Assembly: GCA_016700075.1 (NCBI GenBank)
Contig: CP065000.1
Span: forward strand, 1,364,001-1,428,000
Origin: Acidobacteriota bacterium
Lineage (GTDB): Bacteria; Acidobacteriota; Blastocatellia; Pyrinomonadales; Pyrinomonadaceae
Length of the DNA stretch: 64,000 nucleotides
Reading direction: 5' to 3'
Part shown: positions 15,113-24,168 of the stretch, in pieces
How positions within the stretch are numbered: position 1 is the stretch's first letter
How the letters are laid out: each line of letters starts with the position of its first letter
Notes under the pieces: generated by a model
Database searches by the model: none
The model's input: only the letters and a program-made list of their open reading frames with translations
Told to the model about the DNA's origin: nothing
Position numbers and translations under genes: made by a program

Positions 15113-15802
15113 ATGTTTGCGAGCAAGAGTCCCGACAGGCGCCCGGACGGTTTTGAGATCCTCAGGACCGAGATGGCCCGACGCCTCGTCGATCATTACC
15201 TCATTCGCGACGAACGTGTTCTCGAGGCGATGGCGAGCATACCGAGGCACGAATTTGTACCTGATGCGTTGAGGTCGCAGGCATACCGAGACAACGCACT
15301 GCCGCTCTCGAGCGGCCAGACAGTGTCACAGCCATTCATTGTTGCGAGAATGACCGAGCTGTTGGAACTGTCGGGAAATGAACGCGTTCTGGAGATCGGC
15401 GCAGGTTCCGGCTATCAAACAGCCGTTTTATGCAGGCTTGCCGGTAAGATTTTCGCGATCGAAAGGATCCGGGAACTCGCCGACAAAGCTGAGGCACGAT
15501 TGATGTCTCTCGGTTTTGAGAATTTCGTGATGAAGTGCGGCGACGGCACACTTGGTTGGCCGGAATATGGGCCGTACGACGCTATCATCGCGGCCGCCGG
15601 CGGACCGGAGATACCACAGCCGCTGGTTGAGCAGCTTGCTGCCGGCGGACGGCTGGTAGTTCCCGTCGGCCCGTCACAGACAGAACAAACTTTGATACGC
15701 ATCCGTCGGACCGCGACGGGGAAAAAGAAAGAAGATCACGGCCGATGTGCCTTTGTCCCGCTCATCGGAGAACACGGTTGGAACCAAGAAAAAGAGGCTT
15801 AA
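15113..15802 (+). CDS. pcm: Protein-L-isoaspartate O-methyltransferase
   Basis: 229 residues. It repairs damaged Asp/Asn residues by methylating L-isoaspartyl groups with SAM. Visible are RHEFVPDALRSQAYRDNALP, SGQTVSQPFIVARM (substrate loop), the SAM-binding VLEIGAGSGYQTAVL and the strand AIIAAAGGPEIP. The C-terminus is basic (GKKKEDHGRC) and ends GEHGW. The ATG directly follows the surE TAG, so the two are translationally linked. Confidence 0.95.
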   Translation: MFASKSPDRRPDGFEILRTEMARRLVDHYLIRDERVLEAMASIPRHEFVPDALRSQAYRDNALPLSSGQTVSQPFIVARMTELLELSGNERVLEIGAGSGYQTAVLCRLAGKIFAIERIRELADKAEARLMSLGFENFVMKCGDGTLGWPEYGPYDAIIAAAGGPEIPQPLVEQLAAGGRLVVPVGPSQTEQTLIRIRRTATGKKKEDHGRCAFVPLIGEHGWNQEKEA

Positions 15803-15803
15803 A

Positions 15804-16406
15804 TTGAAAAAGATTTTCGGATATCTCAGGCGTCTTAAAGAATGGGTTGAAGGACATGCGGAAAAGCCGCATGCGGAGATCGCTCTTTTCTTAATCGCCT
15901 TTACCGAGTCGTCGTTCTTTCCGATCCCGCCGGACGTACTGCTGATAGCAATGGCGGTTTCCGTGCCAGCAAAGGCACTCCGCTATGCGCTTGTCTGTTC
16001 GGCAGGCTCGGTTCTTGGAGGAGTTTTCGGCTACTTTATCGGTTGGGCATTCTTTGAAACGATCGGCCAGCCGATACTCCAGTTCTACGGAGCAATGGGC
16101 CATTACGCCACCGTACAAGAACTCTATAACGAACATGCTTTCTTGGCGATACTCTCAGCGGCGTTCACGCCGATCCCTTTCAAGGTATTCACGATCGCGG
16201 CGGGCACGTTTGAGATATCGATCTGGACCCTTATCGCGGCGTCAGCTATTGGGCGGTCGGCAAGGTTCTTTTTGGTTGCGGGGCTCTTCTACTTTTTCGG
16301 TGCCCCGATCAAGAAGTTCATCGACAAATATTTTGAGATTCTTACGGTCGTTTTCCTGGTGCTGCTGGTCGGCGGTTTTGTCGTAATTCGGCTCTTTCTC
16401 AAATGA
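15804..16406 (+). CDS. DedA/YqaA-family membrane protein
   Basis: 200 residues from TTG 15804, 1 bp after the pcm stop, with AAGAGGC upstream; an ATG at 15747 inside pcm is the alternative. Motifs of the SNARE-associated (DedA/YqaA) fold: FTESSFFPIPPDVLL with the paired prolines, GSVLGGVFGYFIGWAF, and AAFTPIPFKVFTIAAG. Four to five membrane segments. Members flip or transport lipids and support envelope homeostasis. Third gene of the surE-pcm operon. Confidence 0.82.
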   Translation: MKKIFGYLRRLKEWVEGHAEKPHAEIALFLIAFTESSFFPIPPDVLLIAMAVSVPAKALRYALVCSAGSVLGGVFGYFIGWAFFETIGQPILQFYGAMGHYATVQELYNEHAFLAILSAAFTPIPFKVFTIAAGTFEISIWTLIAASAIGRSARFFLVAGLFYFFGAPIKKFIDKYFEILTVVFLVLLVGGFVVIRLFLK

Positions 16407-16476
16407 CGGTATTGACACACCGCGGTTATCTTTCTAGACTCTAAGTTCGCATCCTGCGATTCTGCAGAATGCACGT

Positions 16477-16553
<77 letters not shown>

Positions 16554-16569
16554 TTCCTTAAATCTTCCT

Positions 16570-16953
16570 CTAATCAATTTGAAAAGTCGCGACGCTCGTC
16601 GGCGTCTCATAGCAGCGCACCTTGTACACCTTCACGCGGTCATCAACGATGCGAGAATTAAGGTATTCGACGAAATAGCGAGCGATATTCTCGGCGGAAG
16701 GATTCAGTTCGTCGTCAAACGGCGGGAGTTCGTTCAGATTTCGATGGTCCAAATAGCGGACCATCTCGTCAGCGGCCTTTTTCAGATCCCCGAAATCGAT
16801 GAGCAGGCCGATGTTATTGAGTTCGTTGCCGCGTGCGAATATCTCCACCTTGTAATTGTGGCCGTGCAGGTTCTCACATTTGCCTTTGTAGCCGCGAAGC
16901 TGGTGCGCGGACGCAAAGTCGCGTTCGATCATTACTTCAAAAAAAGAACCCAT
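16570..16953 (-). CDS. queD: 6-pyruvoyltetrahydropterin synthase/QueD family protein
   Basis: 127 residues. QueD converts dihydroneopterin triphosphate to 6-carboxy-tetrahydropterin for queuosine. Zinc ligands are H17 (SAHQLRG), H30 and H32 (CENLHGHNY); C26 is the catalytic Cys of the family, spaced C-x3-H-x-H. LIDFGDLK, LDHRNLNEL and PSAENIARYF follow, then the late acidic residue in VRCYETPTS. The other que genes are not in view. It starts 3 bp after the dinG stop and is probably co-transcribed with it. Confidence 0.9.
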   Translation of the reverse strand: MGSFFEVMIERDFASAHQLRGYKGKCENLHGHNYKVEIFARGNELNNIGLLIDFGDLKKAADEMVRYLDHRNLNELPPFDDELNPSAENIARYFVEYLNSRIVDDRVKVYKVRCYETPTSVATFQID

Positions 16954-16956
16954 AAA

Positions 16957-18972
16957 TTACTCCGCCTCAGCGTCCTCAAACATTCTAACAACGTCGGCCA
17001 TCTCCTTGGTAACGCGCATACGCGGCAGACTATGGAGAAAATTTCGGCCATAGCCTTTTGAACGCAGCCTCGGATCGAGTATCGCAATAACGCCGCGATC
17101 TTTGCGGCTGCGTATGAGCCGCCCGATTCCCTGCCGCAACGACAAGATCGCCTGGGGCAGACTGTAATCCCGAAACGCATCGCCGCCGTTCTCATTGATC
17201 GACCGTGACCGTGCCGCGACCAGGGGATCGCTCGGCACGGCAAACGGAAGCTTGTCGATGATCACACAGGAAAGCTGTTCACCTTGAACGTCGACGCCCT
17301 GCCAAAAGCTGGACGTTGCGAATAGAACGGCATGCGGCGTTTCCCGAAACCGCTCGATAAGGCCGGTTTTCGACATCGACCCCTGCAAAAAGCACGGAAA
17401 ATCAACTAGCGACGACACGATCTCGTAAAGAGCCGTCATTGAAACGACGCTCGTACATAATACAAAGGCACGTCCGTGGCTGGCAGTAATGATGCGGACG
17501 ATCTCGTCGGCGGCGAGACGTGTGTATTCCGGCGAACGCGGATCGGGCAGGCCGGGCGGCAAATAAAGTATCGCCTGCTCCTCAAAATCAAACGGCGATG
17601 CAGCGATGAGTTTGTCCGTTTTTGCTTTATCCAACCCGAGCCTGTTGATCACAAAATCGAAAGAGCCGTCCGCCGTCAGCGTTGCAGACGTCAGAACACA
17701 GGTGTCCTTTGCACCGAAAAGCTTTTCTCTCAAAATGCCCGAGACGTCGATCGGTGAAGCCTGCAGAAAAACGCCGCGGCCTCGCCGTTCGACCCAATAA
17801 ACGAAATTGGGATCGGGCTTACCAACTATGAACTTAAGGTCGGACCGAGCCTGCATCAGGCGTTTCACGATTCCCTGTGCCTCAACAACATCGTCCGTCA
17901 ACGGCTTAACTTCCGTTTCGAGCAACGATAATGCATCGCTCAGCAGATCGGCGTTCTGTTCGATATAAGCGCGTGAGAAGACATTTTCGAAATCATCAGA
18001 TGTCAGAGTGAGACGGCCGTCAAAACGTAGTCGGTCAGAAATGCTCTGCCAAAATTGAGAGGCGATTTCCTGCAGCCTCGCGACGGAGCGCATTATTGAG
18101 CTGGCCGAAATTGCATCAGCGATCGGCAGATCGGCCGCATCCTTTGCGACCTCTTCCACGCGAAAATTCGAGATCTGAATACCAAAATACTCCGCGGCGA
18201 TGTCCTCCAACAGATGTGCCTCGTCAAAGATAACAACGTCGTAATCCGGAAGAACGCGGCCGAAATCGTTGTCACGAATATTCAGGTCGGCAAAGAAAAG
18301 ATGATGGTTAACTACGACAATATCCGCACTCTCCGCTCGTGCCCGCATTTTGCTGATAAAGCACGACTCAAAATCAGGGCATTTGGTCCCCAAACAGATC
18401 TCGCCGCGGGCATTAACGCGATTCCAGAAGGGAATGTTTTCCGGCAGATCGACGAGTTCTGCACGGTCACCGACCTCCGTCGTTTTGAACCATTCCGAAA
18501 CCTTGCGGAACATTGCCACTTCGCCAACGCCGTCCAGTATCGGCTGCTCATCAGCGGTCTTCATTCGGAGAATGCAGGCGTAATTGGAGCGGCCTTTCAT
18601 GTACGCAGCCGAGAATTTCCGCGGCAGTACACGCTGCAGAAAAGGAATGTCCTTTTCCATCAGCTGTTCCTGAAGGTTCTTTGTTCCGGTCGAGATCAGG
18701 ACGCGCTTACCGCTTGCGACCGCCGCGGCAACCGCCGGGACGAGGTATGCCAGTGTCTTGCCGGTTCCGGTTCCTGCCTCGACCACCAGGTGGCGTTTTG
18801 ACAATATCGCGGATTCGATCGCGTCAGCCATTGCGATCTGACCGTCGCGGATCTCGAACGATTCGTGGAACTTTTCCAGCAATCCGCCCGCGGCGAATAT
18901 GCCGTCCAACGACCGCCCGCCGGCCGTGGCGGCACCGTGTCTGATCGCAATTTTATTGACTTCTGACGCCAT
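16957..18972 (-). CDS. dinG: DinG/YoaA-like XPD-family DNA helicase
   Basis: 671 residues. Superfamily 2 iron-sulfur helicase. Q-region FEIRDGQIAMADAI, Walker A VEAGTGTGKT (about 64-73), and four cysteines for a 4Fe-4S cluster (in SNYACILRM and EICLGTKCPDFESCFI). DEAH box IFDEAHLLE, then C-terminal motifs FATSSFWQGVDVQG and QGIGRLIRSRKDRG. It unwinds D-loops, R-loops or forked DNA. queD follows with a 3-bp gap. The start ATG 18972 has no strong ribosome site. Confidence 0.93.
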   Translation of the reverse strand: MASEVNKIAIRHGAATAGGRSLDGIFAAGGLLEKFHESFEIRDGQIAMADAIESAILSKRHLVVEAGTGTGKTLAYLVPAVAAAVASGKRVLISTGTKNLQEQLMEKDIPFLQRVLPRKFSAAYMKGRSNYACILRMKTADEQPILDGVGEVAMFRKVSEWFKTTEVGDRAELVDLPENIPFWNRVNARGEICLGTKCPDFESCFISKMRARAESADIVVVNHHLFFADLNIRDNDFGRVLPDYDVVIFDEAHLLEDIAAEYFGIQISNFRVEEVAKDAADLPIADAISASSIMRSVARLQEIASQFWQSISDRLRFDGRLTLTSDDFENVFSRAYIEQNADLLSDALSLLETEVKPLTDDVVEAQGIVKRLMQARSDLKFIVGKPDPNFVYWVERRGRGVFLQASPIDVSGILREKLFGAKDTCVLTSATLTADGSFDFVINRLGLDKAKTDKLIAASPFDFEEQAILYLPPGLPDPRSPEYTRLAADEIVRIITASHGRAFVLCTSVVSMTALYEIVSSLVDFPCFLQGSMSKTGLIERFRETPHAVLFATSSFWQGVDVQGEQLSCVIIDKLPFAVPSDPLVAARSRSINENGGDAFRDYSLPQAILSLRQGIGRLIRSRKDRGVIAILDPRLRSKGYGRNFLHSLPRMRVTKEMADVVRMFEDAEAE

Positions 18973-19138
18973 TTTTATGAAACTCTAGAATAACAAAAGA
19001 GAAACTGGCTGCCGTCGTGTTGCCCGTTGATTCTTTCCCTCCTGTTTTTGCCGCGGAACGAAGAAACGGTCCGTTGCCATTGGTTCACGGCGAGGGAATG
19101 TTAATTGTAAGGGTTTTATTCTTGAGGTTCGATATTAA

Positions 19139-22100
19139 GTGAGTTTTTTTGACGGCTTTCTAAGGTTTTCAATTGTAAATTGCAGGCGGATCTCGTTTGT
19201 TCTTGTTGTTTCTCTGCTCGCGGTGTTCGCAGCAATGCTTCCGCGTGAAGCAAAGGTGGCTGATTACGGGCTATTGGTCCGTACGGGTAGCCATGACGAA
19301 GGCCTGCGGAATTATGATATTCGCTGGAACAAGTCCGGCAGCGAGATAGCATCGCTTCGCACACTTGCGGGGCGTAACGCCGAAGGCGATACCGCAGTTC
19401 GCCATACGATCGATACCGGTATAGCGGAACTCATATCAAGATCACCGAAAACACGTATCGATCTGAACGACGACCTGCGGATCCCGGAGGTGATCGGCAC
19501 GGAGATCGGGCTAGGCAAGGCTTTCCTTAGCGAGCGGTCGTCTGACTCGCGGCCGGAAATACTCAAGAATTTTCTACGCCGGAATAGTTCCATTGTCGCT
19601 GTCACGACCGAATCGATCGACGAACTCATCGTCGCAGCTGACTACACCAATCCTGACGGCAATCTTTCTTTCGTCGAACTAAATCAGCAGTTCAACGGCA
19701 TTCCGGTATTTCGCGGCGAGGTGAAGGCAGGCTTTACGAAACGCGGCGAGATCATCCGCGTCATCAACAACCTCGCACCCGGAATCGACACCCGGCAGCT
19801 TTCTACCTACTTCGGTGATGCAGAAAACGCCGTCGCGGCGGCATATCGGCACATCGGCCGTGAGTTTGACGGAGTCGCGAAGCCGCGAAACGACAGGCTA
19901 ACAAATGAACTTGTTGCGGTTTTCGGCAAAGGCGACTCGGCGACGACCGCTGAGAAGATGTATTTTCCGCTCGAGCCCGGCTTCGCGGTTCCGGCCTGGC
20001 GAGTGCTGATCTGGCAACCGGTGAACGCCTACTACGTCGTCGTTGATGCCGCGATGGGCACGCTGCTTTGGCGAAAGAATATCACCGAAGATCAGACGCA
20101 GCCGGCCACATACAACGTATATTCAAATCCTGCGGGCTTTATTGACTTAGCGAACAGCCCGTTTCCATTCTGGCCGGGCCCGACATCACCGAACGGAACA
20201 CAGGGAACAGGGATCGCACGCACCAACATCACCCGTATCGGCAACGAATCTCCGTTCGGGTTCAATCAGCTGGGCTGGATAAATGACGGCGTGACCAAAA
20301 CCGACGGCAACAACGTACAAGCGGGCCTTGACCGTGACGGAGTTGACGGAATCGACCCGAACAGCGAGGCGTTCAGCCCGACGCGAGAATTTGTATTCGC
20401 CTATTCACCTCTTAACCCGAACAATAACACCGGAGAGAATCCGATCCCGGCGGTCCAAACCTATCCGGGAACCGATTTTCAGCAAGGCTCTGTGACCCAG
20501 CTTTTTTACACATCGAACTGGTTCCACAATGCGACGTATCTTCTTGGTTTTACGGAAGGTGCCCGGAATTTCCAGAATGTGAATTTCACCGGACAGGGCC
20601 TCGGCGGCGATCGTGTGCGGGCGGAAGGCCAAGATTCATCCGGTACGAATAACGCAAATTTCTCGACGCCGGCTGACGGCGGCAGAGGAAGAATGCAGAT
20701 GTACGTTTGGACCGGCCCGACGCCGAATATCGACGGCAATCTCGACACCGACGTCGTTATACACGAACTTACGCACGGCCTTTCAAACCGTCTTCACGGT
20801 AACAGCACCGGACTCGTGAACGACATGTCCCGCGGGATGGGCGAAGGCTGGTCAGACTTTTTCGGGATGGCACTTCTATCACGTCCGACCGACCCGATCA
20901 ACGGCATTTACACGACAGGTTCATATGACACCTATCGTCTGGGCGGCACATTTCTAAACAACGCCTACTACGGTATTCGGAGATTTCCGACCGCCGTCAG
21001 AGCTTTTACCGGCGGGCCGAACAACCGTCCGCACAATCCGCTAACTTTTGCAGATATTGACGTTACGCAATTCAATCTGAGCGACGGTGCTTTCGCTCCG
21101 CGTTTTAGCGGGACGCCGGATCAGGTACACGCGGCCGGAGAGATCTGGTGCAATACACTTTGGGAGGTCAGAGCTCGGTTCATAACACGACTCGGCTGGC
21201 AGGAAGGCAATCGGCGAATTCTCCAGTTCGTCATCGACGGTATGAAGCTCTCGCCGCTTTCGCCGACATTCGTAAATGCCCGCGATTCGATCGTTGCCGC
21301 GGCGCTGGCATCAGGCACCGACGCGGATGTTGCCGACATCTGGGCCGGCTTTGCGATCCGTGGAATCGGGGCAGGTGCGAGCGTGCAAAACGTCGGCGGA
21401 ACCTCGACGGGTGGCACAGGAACCGCTCGAGTGACCGAAAGTTTCGATCTGCCAAACCTGCGGCAGGACGGGCCGCTCACGATCATTGACAGCAATGGGA
21501 ATGGCGTTGCCGACCCCGGCGAGCAGATACAGATCGGCATTCCGCTTGGCAACATTACGGGCTTTACAGCGACCGGAACCACACTTTCGATCGAAGGCGG
21601 CGGCTCAGGCAATTACGGTTCGATTGCTAACGGTGCGACGGTTTCTCAGAATGTCGCATTCACGGTCCCGCAGACAGCTCAGTGCGGCTCATTGGTACCG
21701 CTCACATTGAACGCAAACAGCAGCCTCGGTCCGGTCACCTTTACGCGCTTTATTGAGGTCGGCCAGCCTTTGCAAACATTTACCGAAGATTTTGACGCCG
21801 TGACCTTGCCGAATGCTCCGAATGGGTGGGACATCACTTCAAGTTACGTTCCTATGACGTTCCGCTCGACAGCAACGAATCCTGACACGCCGCCCAATTC
21901 GATGTTCGCGGCGAACCTGCCGGATTGCACGTCGGGGTGCCCAACCACGGATGGCGGTTCTACGGAACTTACCTCCCCGCCAATAGCCGTTTCGTCGACC
22001 GCCTCGCACCTAAGTTTCCGTCATAGGTACAACACCGAAGCAGGCTGGGACGGCGGAGTGCTGGAGCTAAGCATCGCAGGCGGGCCGTTTCAGGACTTCG

Positions 22101-23194
22101 CCGCTTCAGGAGGATCATTTCTTCAAGGCGGCTACAACGCGAACATGGGAACCAGCTCACCGAATCCGCTTGGCGGACGAATGGGCTGGACCGGAAATTC
22201 AGGAGGCTATATCACGACGGTCGCCAGATTCCCCGCATCGGCGGCAGGGCAGAGCATTCAATTGCGATGGCGTTTCGGTGCAGATAACAATACTGCACCG
22301 CCTGGCGGCGGCTGGAACGTCGATACAGTCAAGATATTCGGGGATTTTGCCTGCCAGGGTACATCAACCCGCAGAGCCAGATACGATTTTGACGGCGACG
22401 GCAAGACCGACCTGTCCATTTACAGGCCTTCGGACGGCAATTGGTGGCTAAATAGGTCTACCCAAGGTGTTACCGTGGCTAACTTTGGGCTTCCCGACGA
22501 CATTCCGGCGGTTGGCGATTTTGACGGCGACGGCAAGGCCGATGTAACTGTTTTCCGGCCTTCGACGGGGCTGTGGTTCCGTATCAACAGTTCGAATGGC
22601 TCCGTTTCGGTCGACAGTTTCGGAGTGACCGGCGATATTCCGCAGGTTCACGATTATGACGGCGACGGCAAAGACGATATAGCCATTTTTAGGCCGTCCG
22701 ACGGGGTTTGGTGGTATAAGAACAGTGGTACTGATACTGTCAACGCTGCGGGCTTCGGACAGACGGGCGACGTCCCTCAGATCGGGGATTACGATGGCGA
22801 CGGCAGGGCCGATATCACTGTTTTTCGGCCAAGCATCGGGTTATGGTACGTTCTCCGCAGTTCGAATGCGCAAGTGGCATACTTTTCGTGGGGCACAACC
22901 GGTGATATTGCGGTGGGCGCGGATTTTGACGGCGACTCGCGTGACGACGTAGCTGTCTACAGGCCGTCAAACGGTACATGGTATTGGATCAATAGCGGCA
23001 ATAGCCAAATTTCGATCGCATCGTGGGGCTTGACCGGCGACGTGCCGGTTCCGGGCGATTATGACGGTGACGGCCGCAGCGACCTTGCGGTTTACCGAGA
23101 GGGAGTTTGGTACATCGCCTACATGAGCGGCGGAGCCGTCGCGACCGGATTCGGGAACTCAACGGACATTCCGATTCCACGCAAGCAGCCGTAG
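19139..23194 (+). CDS. Secreted M36 (fungalysin) metalloprotease with jelly-roll and six DGDG repeats
   Basis: 1351 residues, GTG start. A signal segment (RISFVLVVSLLAVFAAM) leads to a fungalysin propeptide with an FTP-like part (about 150-230). The M36 catalytic domain has HELTHGLSNRL (H542, E543, H546) and EGWSDFFG (E569 as third zinc ligand). A CARDB-like stretch and a MAM/laminin-like jelly roll (about 880-1075) follow. Six tandem repeats of about 45 residues then occur, each starting D-x-D-G-D-x-(K/R)-x-D and containing FRPSxGxW. FG-GAP/VCBS-type repeats bind calcium and surfaces. The length and architecture are common in Acidobacteria; the substrate is unknown. Confidence 0.92.
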   Translation: MSFFDGFLRFSIVNCRRISFVLVVSLLAVFAAMLPREAKVADYGLLVRTGSHDEGLRNYDIRWNKSGSEIASLRTLAGRNAEGDTAVRHTIDTGIAELISRSPKTRIDLNDDLRIPEVIGTEIGLGKAFLSERSSDSRPEILKNFLRRNSSIVAVTTESIDELIVAADYTNPDGNLSFVELNQQFNGIPVFRGEVKAGFTKRGEIIRVINNLAPGIDTRQLSTYFGDAENAVAAAYRHIGREFDGVAKPRNDRLTNELVAVFGKGDSATTAEKMYFPLEPGFAVPAWRVLIWQPVNAYYVVVDAAMGTLLWRKNITEDQTQPATYNVYSNPAGFIDLANSPFPFWPGPTSPNGTQGTGIARTNITRIGNESPFGFNQLGWINDGVTKTDGNNVQAGLDRDGVDGIDPNSEAFSPTREFVFAYSPLNPNNNTGENPIPAVQTYPGTDFQQGSVTQLFYTSNWFHNATYLLGFTEGARNFQNVNFTGQGLGGDRVRAEGQDSSGTNNANFSTPADGGRGRMQMYVWTGPTPNIDGNLDTDVVIHELTHGLSNRLHGNSTGLVNDMSRGMGEGWSDFFGMALLSRPTDPINGIYTTGSYDTYRLGGTFLNNAYYGIRRFPTAVRAFTGGPNNRPHNPLTFADIDVTQFNLSDGAFAPRFSGTPDQVHAAGEIWCNTLWEVRARFITRLGWQEGNRRILQFVIDGMKLSPLSPTFVNARDSIVAAALASGTDADVADIWAGFAIRGIGAGASVQNVGGTSTGGTGTARVTESFDLPNLRQDGPLTIIDSNGNGVADPGEQIQIGIPLGNITGFTATGTTLSIEGGGSGNYGSIANGATVSQNVAFTVPQTAQCGSLVPLTLNANSSLGPVTFTRFIEVGQPLQTFTEDFDAVTLPNAPNGWDITSSYVPMTFRSTATNPDTPPNSMFAANLPDCTSGCPTTDGGSTELTSPPIAVSSTASHLSFRHRYNTEAGWDGGVLELSIAGGPFQDFAASGGSFLQGGYNANMGTSSPNPLGGRMGWTGNSGGYITTVARFPASAAGQSIQLRWRFGADNNTAPPGGGWNVDTVKIFGDFACQGTSTRRARYDFDGDGKTDLSIYRPSDGNWWLNRSTQGVTVANFGLPDDIPAVGDFDGDGKADVTVFRPSTGLWFRINSSNGSVSVDSFGVTGDIPQVHDYDGDGKDDIAIFRPSDGVWWYKNSGTDTVNAAGFGQTGDVPQIGDYDGDGRADITVFRPSIGLWYVLRSSNAQVAYFSWGTTGDIAVGADFDGDSRDDVAVYRPSNGTWYWINSGNSQISIASWGLTGDVPVPGDYDGDGRSDLAVYREGVWYIAYMSGGAVATGFGNSTDIPIPRKQP
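22371..23185 (+). repeat. Six tandem 45-codon FG-GAP-like repeats
   Basis: Units begin at DFDGDGKTDLS, DFDGDGKADVT, DYDGDGKDDIA, DYDGDGRADIT, DFDGDSRDDVA and DYDGDGRSDLA. Each holds a calcium-loop-like D-G-D-G and a FRPS/YRPS-x-G-x-W strand; the last unit is shortened (YREGVWYI). The DNA period is about 135 bp and the copies are diverged, so they are old. Confidence 0.92.
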
Positions 23195-23271
23195 AGTAAA
23201 ATGGATAGCCAATTCATTGCGGCTATTGTCGTATCGTTAGCGTCTAAGTCATTTATAAGCTTGAGGGTATT

Positions 23272-24114
23272 ATGCAAAAAATAAAGGTGGTCATCTTGCT
23301 TGCCGTTTGTTCAGCCGTCTCGGCGATATTTTTCGTTGGACAGGAGAGAGTTTCCGCACTCTCGTCGGGCCCGCCGGCCAGATTTTCAGGCGCGCCCGGC
23401 GAAAACAGCTGCGTTGCGTGCCACTCTCAATTCCCTGTGAACAGCGGAACCGGGAACGTCCAGATCCTGGGTGTCCCGGCGAACTACACGCCGGGTCAAC
23501 AGTATCCGATCTCTGTCAGAGTGAGTGACAAAGAGGCGACGATCTACGGCTTTCAACTGACCGCGATCATAAGCAGCGGAGCCGCGGCCGGCACATTTCA
23601 ATTGCCAATGGAGATGCCCGCCACGACCCAAACATCTCAAGGCACGGTAGGCGGCAACCAACGCGATTACGTCCTTCAGACCATAGACGGATTGTTTACC
23701 AATGGTGTATTCGGGTCGAATACCTGGAATTTCTTTTGGACCGCTCCCCCTAAACCCGTCGGAACCATCTCGTTCTATGCAGCCGGCAACGGATCGAACA
23801 GTGATGGCATGACCTGGGGCGACTACATCTATACGACGTCGGTCAGCAGCTCATTTGCATCCACGGTCTCGGTCGGCGGACGCGTTTTCACCAGTACGGG
23901 CTCGCCTCTGAGAAATGCACGCGTGACGATCAACGGACCAAATAATTTCTCACAGAGTGTGATCACCAGCACATTCGGATTCTACAGCTTTAACGATATT
24001 CCGATCGGTGAGACCTACACGGTCAGCGTCTTTTCACGGAGCTTCCGCTTTAATGCTCAACAGGTAAGCGTCAGCCAGCAGATCTCTAACCTGGATTTCA
24101 CAGGCCAGGAATAA
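23272..24114 (+). CDS. Secreted choice-of-anchor V/Reeler-like protein with carboxypeptidase-regulatory-like domain
   Basis: 280 residues. Signal peptide (KVVILLAVCSAVSAIFFVG), then FSGAPGENSCVACHS, which contains a CxxCH motif at about residues 44-48. A Reeler-like beta domain follows (YPISVRVSDKEATIYGFQL ... NFFWTAPPKP). The last 80 residues form a carboxypeptidase-regulatory-like fold (VSVGGRVFTSTGSPLRNARV ... GFYSFNDIPIGETYTV). The CxxCH could bind haem c but also occurs conserved in this family without proof. It lies 77 bp downstream of the M36 protease. Confidence 0.75.
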   Translation: MQKIKVVILLAVCSAVSAIFFVGQERVSALSSGPPARFSGAPGENSCVACHSQFPVNSGTGNVQILGVPANYTPGQQYPISVRVSDKEATIYGFQLTAIISSGAAAGTFQLPMEMPATTQTSQGTVGGNQRDYVLQTIDGLFTNGVFGSNTWNFFWTAPPKPVGTISFYAAGNGSNSDGMTWGDYIYTTSVSSSFASTVSVGGRVFTSTGSPLRNARVTINGPNNFSQSVITSTFGFYSFNDIPIGETYTVSVFSRSFRFNAQQVSVSQQISNLDFTGQE

Positions 24115-24142
24115 AAAAACGCCCCGGCGAGCTGCCGGGGCG
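24113..24142 (-). terminator. Rho-independent terminator of the pilMNOPQ operon
   Basis: 9-bp arms cgccccggc/gccggggcg, loop gagct, and seven T on the minus strand. It lies 27 bp beyond the pilQ stop. The stop codon of the converging plus-strand gene overlaps its edge. Confidence 0.92.
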
Positions 24143-24168
24143 AAACATCGGAGAAAACACGGGAGTTG

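Noticed and set aside
22371..23185. Regular ~135-bp repeats resembling a repeat array
   Set aside because: They lie in one long reading frame and encode FG-GAP-like protein repeats; no CRISPR-type constant repeat with unique spacers is present anywhere.
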